Part shown: positions 1 through 6,186 of the stretch, piece by piece
Layout: every line of letters starts with the position of its first letter
Numbering within the stretch: position 1 is the first letter of the stretch
Origin: Chloroflexota bacterium
GTDB lineage: Bacteria; Chloroflexota; UBA6077; JACCZL01
NCBI GenBank assembly: GCA_013695975.1
Contig: JACCZL010000824.1
Span: 1-7,982, forward strand
DNA: 7,982 nt
Direction: 5' to 3'
Notes under the pieces: model-generated
What the model saw: only the letters and a program-made list of their open reading frames with translations
Database searches by the model: none
What the model was told of the DNA's origin: nothing
Program-made: the position numbers and the translations under genes

Positions 1-147
1 CGACGGGGAGGCCGCGGCCGGCTTGGCGGCTGGGGCATCGGTCGGCTTGGCCGGCGCAGCCGTCGGCGCCGGCGACGCGGCCGGCGTGCAGGCCGCGACC
101 AGGAGCGACAGCGCCAGGGCGAGCGCGGGAACGGTTCGAATCTTCAC
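1..147 (-). CDS. ABC transporter substrate-binding lipoprotein, N-terminal part
   Basis: Only the first 49 codons lie in the window; the gene runs off the left edge. The GTG start at 147 is chosen because an AGGAGG ribosome site (157-162 on the plus strand) sits 9 nt upstream; an in-frame ATG at 174 lies before that site. The product starts MKIRTVPALALALSLLVAAC: short basic N-terminus, hydrophobic core and lipobox V17-A18-A19-C20, so a lipoprotein signal peptide with lipidation at Cys20. A low-complexity Pro/Ala/Thr/Lys tether follows (residues 21-49), as in many lipoprotein binding proteins of Gram-positive and Chloroflexota-type bacteria. No ligand-binding residues are visible. It lies 40 nt after the permease stop on the same strand, so it is inferred to be the solute-binding subunit of this NitT/TauT-type importer. 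The lipoprotein call is strong; the role rests on context. Confidence 0.82.
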   Translation of the reverse strand, partial: MKIRTVPALALALSLLVAACTPAASPAPTAAPAKPTDAPAAKPAAASPS

Positions 148-187
148 GATGGAGTGCCTCCTCAGAACAGACATCCGCTGAACAATG

Positions 188-1066
188 CTACCCGGCTTTC
201 CAGGCCGAGAAGCGGCGCTCGACGGTGCGGAGCACCAGGTTGATCGCCCCGACCATCAGCATCAGGACGACCAGGCCGGCGAAGACGCCGGTCGATTGGA
301 AGAAGCTCTGCGCGTTGGCGATCAGGAAGCCGACGCCAATGTTCGAGCCGAGGTACTCGGCGACCACGGCGCCGACCAGGGCGAAGCCGACGCTCACCCG
401 CAGGGACGAGAAGATCCAGGTCAGCGCCGACGGGACCAGGACGTGCCAGGTGAGCTGGCGCCCGTTCGCCCCCAGGATCCGGGCATTGGCGACTAGGTTC
501 TGATCGACCTCGCGGATGCCGGTGTAGACGGCGTAGAAGACGATCAGGAAGACGACCAGGACGCTGAGCGCCACCTTCGAGGCGATTCCCAGGCCAAGCC
601 AGAGGATCACCAGCGGCGCCAGAACCACGCGGGGCATCCCGTTGAGCAGGGCCAGGAACGGCTCGAAGATGTCCCCGAGCGTCTCCGAGCGGGCCAGGAC
701 GAAGCCGATCACCAGCCCCAGCAGCGTCCCGCCGAAGAAGCCGAGCAGCGTCTCGAGCAGGGTGATCCCGATGTGGCGATAGACCGAGCCGCTCGCGAAC
801 CATTCCCAGAGCGTCCGCGCGATGCGCGATGGCTGACTGAAAAAGAACGGGTCGGCGAACCGCGCGCCGACCAGCCACTCCCAGGCCAGGAAGAAGCTGG
901 CCAGCAGCACCGCCTGAATGCTCAAGATCGCCCAGCGCCGCATGCGCCGCTCCGGGCCGACCCCGGTGAAGAGGAGCGAGTCGCCCTCCTCGGCTCGACT
1001 GGGCAAGGGTTCCGCGGCGTCGGACCCCGCGGCGACATCGACCGAGGTTTGCGGCTGGAGGACCAT
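188..1066 (-). CDS. ABC transporter permease, NitT/TauT (SsuC/TauC-like) family
   Basis: Inner-membrane permease of 292 residues for a nitrate/sulfonate/taurine-type importer. After a polar ~42-residue N-terminal tail, a membrane segment covers about residues 45-65, and further hydrophobic segments follow near 100-124, 140-182, 218-240 and 258-280. The cytoplasmic coupling (EAA-like) loop is visible near 195-218 (ARILGANGRQLTWHVLVPSA). The section EYLGSNIGVGFLIANAQSFF near 237-256 is typical of SsuC/TauC proteins. I chose ATG 1066 rather than an in-frame ATG at 1156, because the extra 30 residues would be translated from a palindromic repeat and would overlap the ATPase gene. A weak GAGG lies 4 nt before ATG 1066. 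It lies between the ATPase and the lipoprotein, all on one strand. The substrate cannot be read from the sequence. Confidence 0.92.
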   Translation of the reverse strand: MVLQPQTSVDVAAGSDAAEPLPSRAEEGDSLLFTGVGPERRMRRWAILSIQAVLLASFFLAWEWLVGARFADPFFFSQPSRIARTLWEWFASGSVYRHIGITLLETLLGFFGGTLLGLVIGFVLARSETLGDIFEPFLALLNGMPRVVLAPLVILWLGLGIASKVALSVLVVFLIVFYAVYTGIREVDQNLVANARILGANGRQLTWHVLVPSALTWIFSSLRVSVGFALVGAVVAEYLGSNIGVGFLIANAQSFFQSTGVFAGLVVLMLMVGAINLVLRTVERRFSAWKAG

Positions 1067-1074
1067 GCCGCCTC

Positions 1075-1128
1075 GTGGGGGCGGGGTTTCCCCGCCCACG
1101 CCTGAGGGCGGGGAGACCCCGCCCCTAC
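1075..1128. repeat. Palindromic REP-like element between ATPase and permease
   Basis: Two 23-nt arms (1075-1097 and 1106-1128) are inverted copies of each other with two mismatches, separated by 8 nt. Each arm is also self-complementary (for example GGGCGGGG-AGA-CCCCGCCC at 1106-1124), so the element can form one long or two short hairpins. Read inward, the arms begin GTRGGGGCG and end CGCCC, the same layout as the element at 6770-6837. The right arm supplies the TAG stop of the ATPase (1127-1125), and the element fills nearly all the space before the permease start. It could act as a transcript-stability or attenuation hairpin inside the operon; that role is inferred. Confidence 0.85.
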
Positions 1129-1934
1129 CCGGCGGCTCGGGCCTTGCTCTGCTCATAGCTCGTCAGCACCTCGTCGCGCAGGTCCGCCCAGAGCCGCTCG
1201 TAGATCCGCCCGAAGGCCGGCTCGAAGCGGATCTCGGTCACGTTGCGGGGCCGCGGCAGCTCGATCGGGTAGACCGCCTTGATCCGCCCCGGCGAGGCCG
1301 TCATCACCACGACCTGATCGGACAGGGAGATCGCCTCCTCGAGGTCGTGAGTGATGAACACGACGGTCTTGCGATCGACGGCCCAGAGCTGGAGCAGCTC
1401 GTTCTCCATCAAGTTGCGAGTCTGGACGTCGAGCGCCGAGAACGGCTCGTCCATCAGGACGATCGGCGGATCGTAGACCAGCGTCTGGGCGAGCGAGACC
1501 CGCTTGCGCATCCCGCCCGAGAGCTGGTGGGGATAGTAGCCTTCGAAGCCGGCCAGGCCGACGCGAGTGATCCACGACCGGGCAACGTCGCGCGCCTCAG
1601 GCTTGGCCCGACCGCGGAAGACGAGCGCCAACGCGACGTTGTCGAGCACCGTCTTCCAGGGTAGCAGGGCGTCGCGCTGGAAGATGAAGCCGATCTCCCG
1701 TCGGACGTCGCGGACCGGCGTCCCCTGAACGTACACGTCGCCGGCGCTGGCCGGCTGGAGCCCCGAGATCATCCCGAGCAGGGTCGACTTGCCGCAGCCG
1801 CTCGGCCCGACCACCGACAGGAACGTCCCACTCGGCACGTCCAGGGTGACGTCGCTGACGGCGACAAACGGCGGTCGCTTCTTCGGGTGGAAGCGGCGCG
1901 TGACGTTCCGCAGCGAGATCGCGACGTCGCTCAT
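1125..1934 (-). CDS. ABC transporter ATP-binding protein, SsuB/TauB-like
   Basis: Cytoplasmic ATPase of 269 residues that powers the adjacent NitT/TauT-type importer. All nucleotide-binding motifs are present: Walker A GPSGCGKST (43-51), Q-loop Gln86 in FIFQRDALLPW, signature LSGGM (138-142), Walker B IVLMDEP (158-164), D-loop SALD (166-169) and H-loop His196 in FITHD. The LLPWKTVLDNV stretch after the Q-loop and the LWxxxxKTVVFITHDLEEA block are typical of the nitrate/sulfonate/taurine subgroup. Length matches the family. ATG 1934 has a close GGAG and overlaps the stop of the upstream Rpn-type remnant as ATGA, so the two may be translationally coupled. Its own TAG stop comes from the terminal GTAG of a palindromic repeat, so the last few residues (KARAAG) may not be ancestral. 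Confidence 0.96.
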   Translation of the reverse strand: MSDVAISLRNVTRRFHPKKRPPFVAVSDVTLDVPSGTFLSVVGPSGCGKSTLLGMISGLQPASAGDVYVQGTPVRDVRREIGFIFQRDALLPWKTVLDNVALALVFRGRAKPEARDVARSWITRVGLAGFEGYYPHQLSGGMRKRVSLAQTLVYDPPIVLMDEPFSALDVQTRNLMENELLQLWAVDRKTVVFITHDLEEAISLSDQVVVMTASPGRIKAVYPIELPRPRNVTEIRFEPAFGRIYERLWADLRDEVLTSYEQSKARAAG

Positions 1935-2290
1935 GGCTCCGCGAGCAAGTCCTCGCAGCTCCCAACGTCCAGCACGCGGTCGGTCAACCGCTCGAGTCGG
2001 CCGAGATCGGCGAGACGTTGGACGGCCACTCTCGTGCGCCGATCGGGCGGACCGAAGCGCCTGCTGCCCAGGCGCAACAGGATCGCCCGCGCTTCCGAAG
2101 CCCGACCTCGGGCCTCGCCGACAGCCTCACCTTCCCGGAGGAACGCCTGGTAGGTCGATGATTCCCGCATGGCACGCACACCTCGGAGCAGCTCTCCAAT
2201 CATAGCATCAGGATAGCGCAGTCCCATCAGCGGGTAGGTCGCGGCCCAGAGCTGTTTCGCCTCGTCCTGGGCGCGGGCGGGACCGCGCGC
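1931..2290 (-). pseudogene. C-terminal remnant of Rpn-type nuclease / DUF4351-like protein
   Basis: The open frame resembles the C-terminal third of Rpn/PD-(D/E)XK nuclease-family (putative transposase) proteins with a DUF4351-like tail, which occur in many copies in Chloroflexota and cyanobacteria. Family-like sequence starts before the first ATG (2227): AKQLWAATYPLMGLRYPDAM is continuous with the helical stretch RGVRAMRESSTYQAFLREGE, an alanine/arginine/glutamate-rich coiled segment, and the closing RLERLTDRVLDVGSCEDLL. The N-terminal nuclease domain is missing. Upstream of about 2290 the frame loses family character and meets the PIN remnant, so the left boundary is approximate. The stop TGA (1933-1931) overlaps the ATPase ATG. 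It may still be translated from ATG 2227 as a 98-residue peptide, but nuclease function is not expected. Confidence 0.7.
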
Positions 2291-2339
2291 ATCGAACTCC
2301 CCGTGTCGTGCTGGCCCACTGGCCGAGCCCGCGCCGGAG

Positions 2340-2480
2340 TCATGCTCGCGAGAGCATCGCCAGGAACTCCGCCGGGCCGACGATCGGGATCCCCTCGAAC
2401 GGACTGACGATCGCGCGAACGGTGTCCTCTGGCTTGATCAGCGCTCGGACGAAGATGTTCGTGTCGACGACGGCACGCAT
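2340..2480 (-). pseudogene. PIN-domain toxin with internal deletion (VapC-like, 46 codons)
   Basis: The start codon directly follows the antitoxin stop (TGA then ATG at 2480). The product begins MRAVVDTNIFVRALIKPEDT, the standard N-terminus of PIN-domain toxins with the first acidic catalytic residue Asp6. It ends FEGIPIVGPAEFLAML, which looks like the usual C-terminal strand and helix of the COG1569-type PIN family, then TGA at 2342-2340. Normal members have about 130-145 residues; this one has 46. About 85-95 residues carrying the other catalytic acidic residues are absent, and the join near residue 26 keeps the frame. It should not be an active ribonuclease. A coding peptide retained for antitoxin contact is possible but unsupported. 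Confidence 0.78.
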
Positions 2481-2774
2481 TCAGCGGGCGCGTTCCGCGC
2501 GTGCTTCCTTGATCGCCGCCGCCACATCCGCGGCCACTCCCTCGTCGGTCAGCGTGGCGTGGTCCGCGGCCAGGCGGGCAAGCTCCCGGCCCACCCGATC
2601 CGGCCCACCTTGCCGGTCGAGCGCTTGGTAGCGCAGGAACTGCTCGTAGGGGATGATGGCAACCTCGGGTCGGCTGCCCCGCGCCAGGACGTACCGGACG
2701 CCGTCCTTGACCACTTCATCGAACACCGCCTCGAGGCGCCGCCGCCGTCCAGTGACCCCGATGACCCTTTCCAT
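2481..2774 (-). CDS. Phd/YefM-type antitoxin
   Basis: Small DNA-binding antitoxin of 97 residues. The N-terminal part (about residues 9-45) follows the Phd/YefM pattern: a helix RRRLEAVFDEVVKDGVRYVL, then RGSRPEVAIIPYEQFLRY, matching the usual xGxPxAVLVSYEDY strand and helix. The C-terminal half (residues 55-97) is charged and helical, as expected for the toxin-wrapping tail. ATG 2774 is preceded at 5 nt by GGGAGG (2780-2785 on the plus strand). The gene abuts a toxin gene with an internal deletion, so it is probably an orphan antitoxin. Such proteins usually bind their own promoter, which would lie between 2786 and about 2925. It could alternatively be read as a general type II antitoxin of the same fold. 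Confidence 0.85.
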   Translation of the reverse strand: MERVIGVTGRRRRLEAVFDEVVKDGVRYVLARGSRPEVAIIPYEQFLRYQALDRQGGPDRVGRELARLAADHATLTDEGVAADVAAAIKEARAERAR

Positions 2775-2925
2775 GTCGACCTCCCACCGCCCCGCTCACA
2801 GCCCCCTACGAAGTGTGCCGCGTACCTTGCGCTCGCGAGGCGTTGCACCGGCCCGACCGCTGAAAGCGATCGGGCGCTCGACGAAGATCCACCAGCCGCC
2901 GTTCGCGAGAGCCTGCCGCTCCGCC

Positions 2926-2954
2926 TTGACAGACTGGGGAGGTTAGACTATCGT
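2926..2954 (+). promoter_or_regulatory. Sigma70-like promoter of the rightward operon
   Basis: TTGACA at 2926-2931 matches the -35 consensus exactly. After 17 nt, TATCGT (2949-2954) matches the -10 consensus at four of six bases. This places transcription start near 2961, about 75 nt before the first gene of the rightward operon at 3037. It lies in the only sizeable intergenic gap between the divergent gene sets (2786-3036); no gene was found in that gap. Confidence 0.6.
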
Positions 2955-2962
2955 GCCCTCGC

Positions 2963-2981
2963 TGGTCTGAACAACAGACCA
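2963..2981. promoter_or_regulatory. Inverted repeat, candidate operator at the transcription start
   Basis: TGGTCTG-AACAA-CAGACCA is a perfect 7-bp inverted repeat with a 5-nt centre, lying just after the -10 element and covering the predicted start of transcription. The TGGTC/GACCA halves resemble sites used by FadR/FCD-type GntR repressors, although their usual spacing is tighter. Position fits a repressor site that would block initiation. It could instead be a short hairpin in the 5' leader. No regulator gene is in the window. Confidence 0.5.
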
Positions 2982-3036
2982 ATCCGCCGCGTGGCGCTGC
3001 CTGGTGCCTGTCAACCGCCGGAACCGGAGGCCGCCG

Positions 3037-3426
3037 ATGTTCGTCCGGATCTTGCGCTTCAACCTCCACCCGGATATCTCCGAGGACGTCTACCTCGAGT
3101 GGGACCGGACCGAGATGGTGCCGGCCCTGGAGCCGTACGGGCTGCGGGAGTACTCGAGCCTCTTCTCCCGCGTTGCCTCGCCGAACAAGCCGCGCTGCTG
3201 CGTGGTCCACGTCTGGGAGAGCAAGGAGGCGTTCCAGGCCTTTAGCAGCACCGGCCAGATCAAGGGCATTTTCCAGAGCCTGGCCGACCGCTACCCCACC
3301 ATCCCGAAGGACGCGAAGCTGATGGCCCACCTGTTCCCGGGCTTCGAGGCCGAAGAGTACATTCAGGCGTATCGGTATTCAGCCACGGCTGGAGAGACAC
3401 TCGCCGAGGCCGCCGAGCGCCGCTAG
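3037..3426 (+). CDS. Small dimeric alpha/beta-barrel (ABM/EthD-like) protein
   Basis: Protein of 129 residues whose pattern suggests the ferredoxin-like dimeric alpha/beta-barrel fold: first strand MFVRILRFNLHPD, a helix through about residue 33, a second strand near LREYSSLFSR, a strand CCVVHVWESKEAFQAF (about 53-68, like the VxxWxSxExxxxF motif of ABM proteins), and a final AYRYSAT strand. Family members include monooxygenases, isomerases and non-enzymatic small proteins, so no reaction can be named. ATG 3037 is chosen because GGAGG (3026-3030) lies 6 nt upstream; an in-frame GTG at 3004 lacks such a site. It is the first gene after the promoter at 2926 and is followed 26 nt later by the VOC gene. 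The CDS is secure, the fold likely and the function unknown. Confidence 0.82.
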   Translation: MFVRILRFNLHPDISEDVYLEWDRTEMVPALEPYGLREYSSLFSRVASPNKPRCCVVHVWESKEAFQAFSSTGQIKGIFQSLADRYPTIPKDAKLMAHLFPGFEAEEYIQAYRYSATAGETLAEAAERR

Positions 3427-3452
3427 GATCACACCAGGAGGAGGGCAGCACG

Positions 3453-3959
3453 ATGCCATTCACTCGGCCCAAGGGACTCAACCACGCCGCTTACATCACC
3501 TGGGACACCGCGGAGACCACCCGCTTTTACAGCGAGGTCCTGGGCATGCGCCTGGTTGCCCACGCCCAGGGCGACCAGGTCGGCAGCACCGGCGAATCGT
3601 CCAAGTTCCTGCACACCTTCTTCCAGATGGATGATGGGAGCTGCATGGCCTTCTTCGAGGTCGAGGGGGTGCCCCGCGAGGCCGGCGAGTCGGCCATCCC
3701 ATCCTGGGTCCGCCACATCGCCCTCTCGGTCGGCAGCATGGAGGAGGTCCAGGACGCCAAGCGCCGCCTCGAGGGGCAGGGCGTCGAGGTCCGAGGGATC
3801 GTCGACCACGAGGGTATCTGGAACTCGATCTACTTCTTCGACCCGAGCGGCCATCGGATCGAGCTGACCTACCAGAGCGAGCAGTTGACCGACGAGCACG
3901 CCCGCGAGGCCGAGCGGGCGGTGGCGGCGTGGAACAGGGAGAAGGCGACGGCGCGGTGA
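3453..3959 (+). CDS. VOC-superfamily (glyoxalase/dioxygenase-fold) metalloprotein
   Basis: Protein of 168 residues with two beta-alpha-beta-beta-beta modules of the vicinal oxygen chelate fold. Module 1 starts LNHAAYITWDTAETTRFYSEVLGM (split across residues 9-32); module 2 starts VRHIALSVGSMEEVQDAKRR (86-105) and ends FFDPSGHRIELTYQ (128-141). The four usual metal-ligand positions are filled by His11, Glu69, His88 and Glu137, as expected for an active glyoxalase I-, fosfomycin-resistance- or extradiol dioxygenase-like enzyme. ATG 3453 follows a strong AGGAGGAGGG (3436-3445) at 7 nt. Its TGA overlaps the next gene start as GTGA. Closeness to the hydrolase suggests ring-opening or isomerisation followed by hydrolysis; the substrate is unknown. 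Confidence 0.9.
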   Translation: MPFTRPKGLNHAAYITWDTAETTRFYSEVLGMRLVAHAQGDQVGSTGESSKFLHTFFQMDDGSCMAFFEVEGVPREAGESAIPSWVRHIALSVGSMEEVQDAKRRLEGQGVEVRGIVDHEGIWNSIYFFDPSGHRIELTYQSEQLTDEHAREAERAVAAWNREKATAR

Positions 3960-5104
3960 GCCCGGTCGAGCGCGAGCTCGTCATCCTGCCGATCGACCCC
4001 GGTGGGCGGGGTCACAGCACCTCCGGCCTCCAGCTTCTCGCCCCGCGCATCTACGGCGCCTACTACACGCCCCGGGCCCGACGGCCGACCACGGCGCTCC
4101 TCTTCATGCACCCGACCAGCGTCTTCTTCGACCACTATGCGCTGGAGCCGTTGGCGGCGGCCGGCTACGGCGCCCTCGGCCTGAACTCGCGCTACCTCAA
4201 CAACGAGAGCGGGCTCATCGCCGAGCAGGTCGTGCTCGACCTGGCGGCCGGTGTCCGCTTCCTGCGCGAGGGTGGGGCCGAGCAGGTCGTGCTGGTCGGC
4301 AACAGCGGTGGTGGCGGGCTGGTGTCGCTATACCAGAGCCAGGCCGAGCAGCCGACGATCAGGAGTACGCCGGCCGGCGATCCGCCGGACCTGACGCGGG
4401 CCGAGCTGCCGCCGATCGACGGGATCATCACCGTGGCGGCGCACACCGGCCGGGCCCAGGTCTTCACCGAGTACCTCGACCCCTCGGTGCTCGACGAGCG
4501 CGACCCGCTGGCCACCGACCCCGCGCTGGACATGTACGACCGCCGCAATGGTCCGCCCTACAGCCCCGAATTCGTGACCCGATATCGCGCCGCCCAGGTG
4601 GAGCGCAACCGACGGATCACCGCCTGGGCGCGCGACACGCTGGCCGACCTGGCCGAGCGGGGAGACGATCCCGCCCGCGACATCGCCTTTCTGGTCCATC
4701 GCACGGTCGCCGACCCGCGCTTCCTCGACGTCGCGATCGACCCGTCCGACCGCCAGCCCGGCACGCCGTGGGGCGATCCGAGCGCCCTCAACCGCGCCGC
4801 CATCGGCATCGGGCGTTACACCAGCCCGCGGTCCTGGCTGAGTCAGTGGGGCCTGGAGACGTCCAACATGGACGGTCCGAAGCACATCGCGCGGGTGCGG
4901 GTGCCGGTCCTGGTGATCGACCACGGCGCCGACCAGGTCTGCTTCCCCAGCCACGCGCGGGCCTACTACGACGCGGTCGCCCACGGACGAAAGCGGTTCG
5001 ACCGGCTCGAGGGGGCCGGCCACTACCTGAACGGCCAGCCCGAGATCCTCGAGCGGCTGGTCGGAATCGTCGACGGCTGGCTGCGCCAGGAGTGCCTGGC
5101 GTGA
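3956..5104 (+). CDS. Alpha/beta hydrolase
   Basis: Protein of 382 residues with the alpha/beta-hydrolase catalytic set. The nucleophile elbow VLVGNSGGGG has Ser117 in a G-x-S-x-G context. An HP-type oxyanion region is at FMHPTS (50-55). The candidate acid is Asp326 in DHGADQVCFP (Asp322 is the alternative), and the base is His356 in GAGHYLN. A long insertion between the elbow and the acid (about 130-310) probably forms a cap over the active site. No signal peptide is seen, so it is probably cytoplasmic. I chose GTG 3956, which overlaps the VOC stop as GTGA; an in-frame GTG at 3929 would add nine residues (MEQGEGDGA) and cannot be excluded. Its own stop overlaps the next start, again as GTGA. 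It probably cleaves an ester, carbon-carbon or similar bond in a small molecule; substrate unknown. Confidence 0.9.
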   Translation: MSPVERELVILPIDPGGRGHSTSGLQLLAPRIYGAYYTPRARRPTTALLFMHPTSVFFDHYALEPLAAAGYGALGLNSRYLNNESGLIAEQVVLDLAAGVRFLREGGAEQVVLVGNSGGGGLVSLYQSQAEQPTIRSTPAGDPPDLTRAELPPIDGIITVAAHTGRAQVFTEYLDPSVLDERDPLATDPALDMYDRRNGPPYSPEFVTRYRAAQVERNRRITAWARDTLADLAERGDDPARDIAFLVHRTVADPRFLDVAIDPSDRQPGTPWGDPSALNRAAIGIGRYTSPRSWLSQWGLETSNMDGPKHIARVRVPVLVIDHGADQVCFPSHARAYYDAVAHGRKRFDRLEGAGHYLNGQPEILERLVGIVDGWLRQECLA

Positions 5105-6186
5105 CGGCCATCGAGCTGGCCTCCGAGCGCCATCGCGTGCCCGGCTTCCTCGGGGCCCAGGCGCTGTTCCTGGACCGCGGCTGGACCGACGGGCTGCCGA
5201 TCATCCCGCCGACCGAGGAGCTGGTCGCGCGGTTCGTGGCCGCTTCTGGGCGCGGGGCCCAGGACGTGGTAGCCGCCATCCCGGAGCAAGGGCGCGAGGT
5301 GACGGTCGAGAAGATCGCCGTCAACGCCGTGATGGCCGGCTGTCGCCCGTACTACATGCCGATCCTGGTCGCGGCGATGCGGGCGATGTCCGACCCCCGC
5401 TTCAGCCTCCACAGCACCACGGTCAGCGGCGCCACTGCCCCGCTGCTCATCGTCAGCGGGCCGGCCGTGCGGGCGCTGGGCATCAACGCGAGCTTCAGCG
5501 TCTTCGGACCCGGCCATCAGGCCAACGCCACCCTCGGGCGCGCCGTGCGGCTGATCCTCCAGAACGTCTGTGGGGGCACCCCCGGCCAGGCCGACAAAGC
5601 CACCCTCGGCCACCCCGGCAAGTACAGCTACTGTATCGGCGAAAGCTCCGATCGCAACCCCTGGGACCCCTTCGGCGTCCAGCATGGTCTGCCGGCCGAC
5701 ACCAGCGCGGTGACCGTGTTCGCCGCCGAAGCGCCGATCTACGCCCGCAACGACTGGTCCCAGGAGCCGGAGCTGATCCTGGCGACGGTCGCGGACGCGA
5801 TGTTGATCGGCCACTATACCGGCGGCTCGTTCGTCGTGGTGATGAGTCCGCTCCACGCCGGGCACATTGCCCAGCGGGGTTGGAGCCCGGCCGACGTCCG
5901 CCGCTTCCTGGCCGAGCGGGCGCGTCGCAGCGTGGCCGACTTGAAGCGGGCCGGGCGCCTGGCCGGCGCCGTCGAGCCAGCCGATGAGGACCACTGGCGC
6001 GGCGCGGTCGACTCGCCGGAGCAGATCCTGATCGTGGTGGCCGGCGGGCACCTGTACGGCTACTCGGCGGTCGTCCCGCCGTGGGTGGGCGGGCATGAGT
6101 CGATCCCGATCACCCTGGCCGTCGAGTCGCCAGACGCGGCGAGCCGTGAGACGTCCGAGGAGGACAGAGCATGTCTGACGAGTTGA
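5101..6186 (+). CDS. UGSC-partner protein of unknown function
   Basis: Protein of 361 residues starting at GTG 5101, inside the GTGA overlap with the hydrolase stop. I recognise the type from memory as the protein found beside or fused to UGSC (seleno)proteins; no function is established that I can name. Conserved-looking blocks are DRGWTDGLPIIPPTEELV (24-41), VEKIAVNAVMAGCRPYYMP (69-87), GPGHQANATLGRA (about 138-150), VCGGTPGQADKATLGHPGKY (156-175) and CIGES (178-182). Cys81, Cys157 and Cys178 sit in these blocks and are candidate redox or metal-binding residues. There are no membrane segments or signal peptide. The last 16 nt overlap the UGSC gene, whose ribosome site (6157-6163) lies inside this gene. 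Tight coupling suggests the two products form a complex or act in sequence, with the UGSC protein supplying redox chemistry. Confidence 0.85.
   Translation: MTAIELASERHRVPGFLGAQALFLDRGWTDGLPIIPPTEELVARFVAASGRGAQDVVAAIPEQGREVTVEKIAVNAVMAGCRPYYMPILVAAMRAMSDPRFSLHSTTVSGATAPLLIVSGPAVRALGINASFSVFGPGHQANATLGRAVRLILQNVCGGTPGQADKATLGHPGKYSYCIGESSDRNPWDPFGVQHGLPADTSAVTVFAAEAPIYARNDWSQEPELILATVADAMLIGHYTGGSFVVVMSPLHAGHIAQRGWSPADVRRFLAERARRSVADLKRAGRLAGAVEPADEDHWRGAVDSPEQILIVVAGGHLYGYSAVVPPWVGGHESIPITLAVESPDAASRETSEEDRACLTS

Noticed and set aside
162..878. Long open frame opposite or offset from the permease gene, and similar long frames at 5023-6396 and 4328-5023 on the minus strand.
   Set aside because: They are frames enforced by high GC content within real genes, rich in Arg/Pro/Gly/Ala, with no recognisable domains.
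1067..1156. N-terminal extension of the permease to ATG 1156.
   Set aside because: The 30 extra residues are translated from a palindromic repeat (Gly/Pro-rich) and overlap the ATPase gene; ATG 1066 is more natural.
2308..2631. Plus-strand frame across the toxin-antitoxin region.
   Set aside because: It is rich in Ser/Arg/Ala without domain signal; the minus-strand antitoxin and PIN remnant explain the sequence.
4768..5100. Upstream extension of the UGSC-partner gene to 4768.
   Set aside because: It would overlap the hydrolase gene by over 300 nt with low-quality Arg-rich sequence; GTG 5101 forms the usual GTGA overlap.
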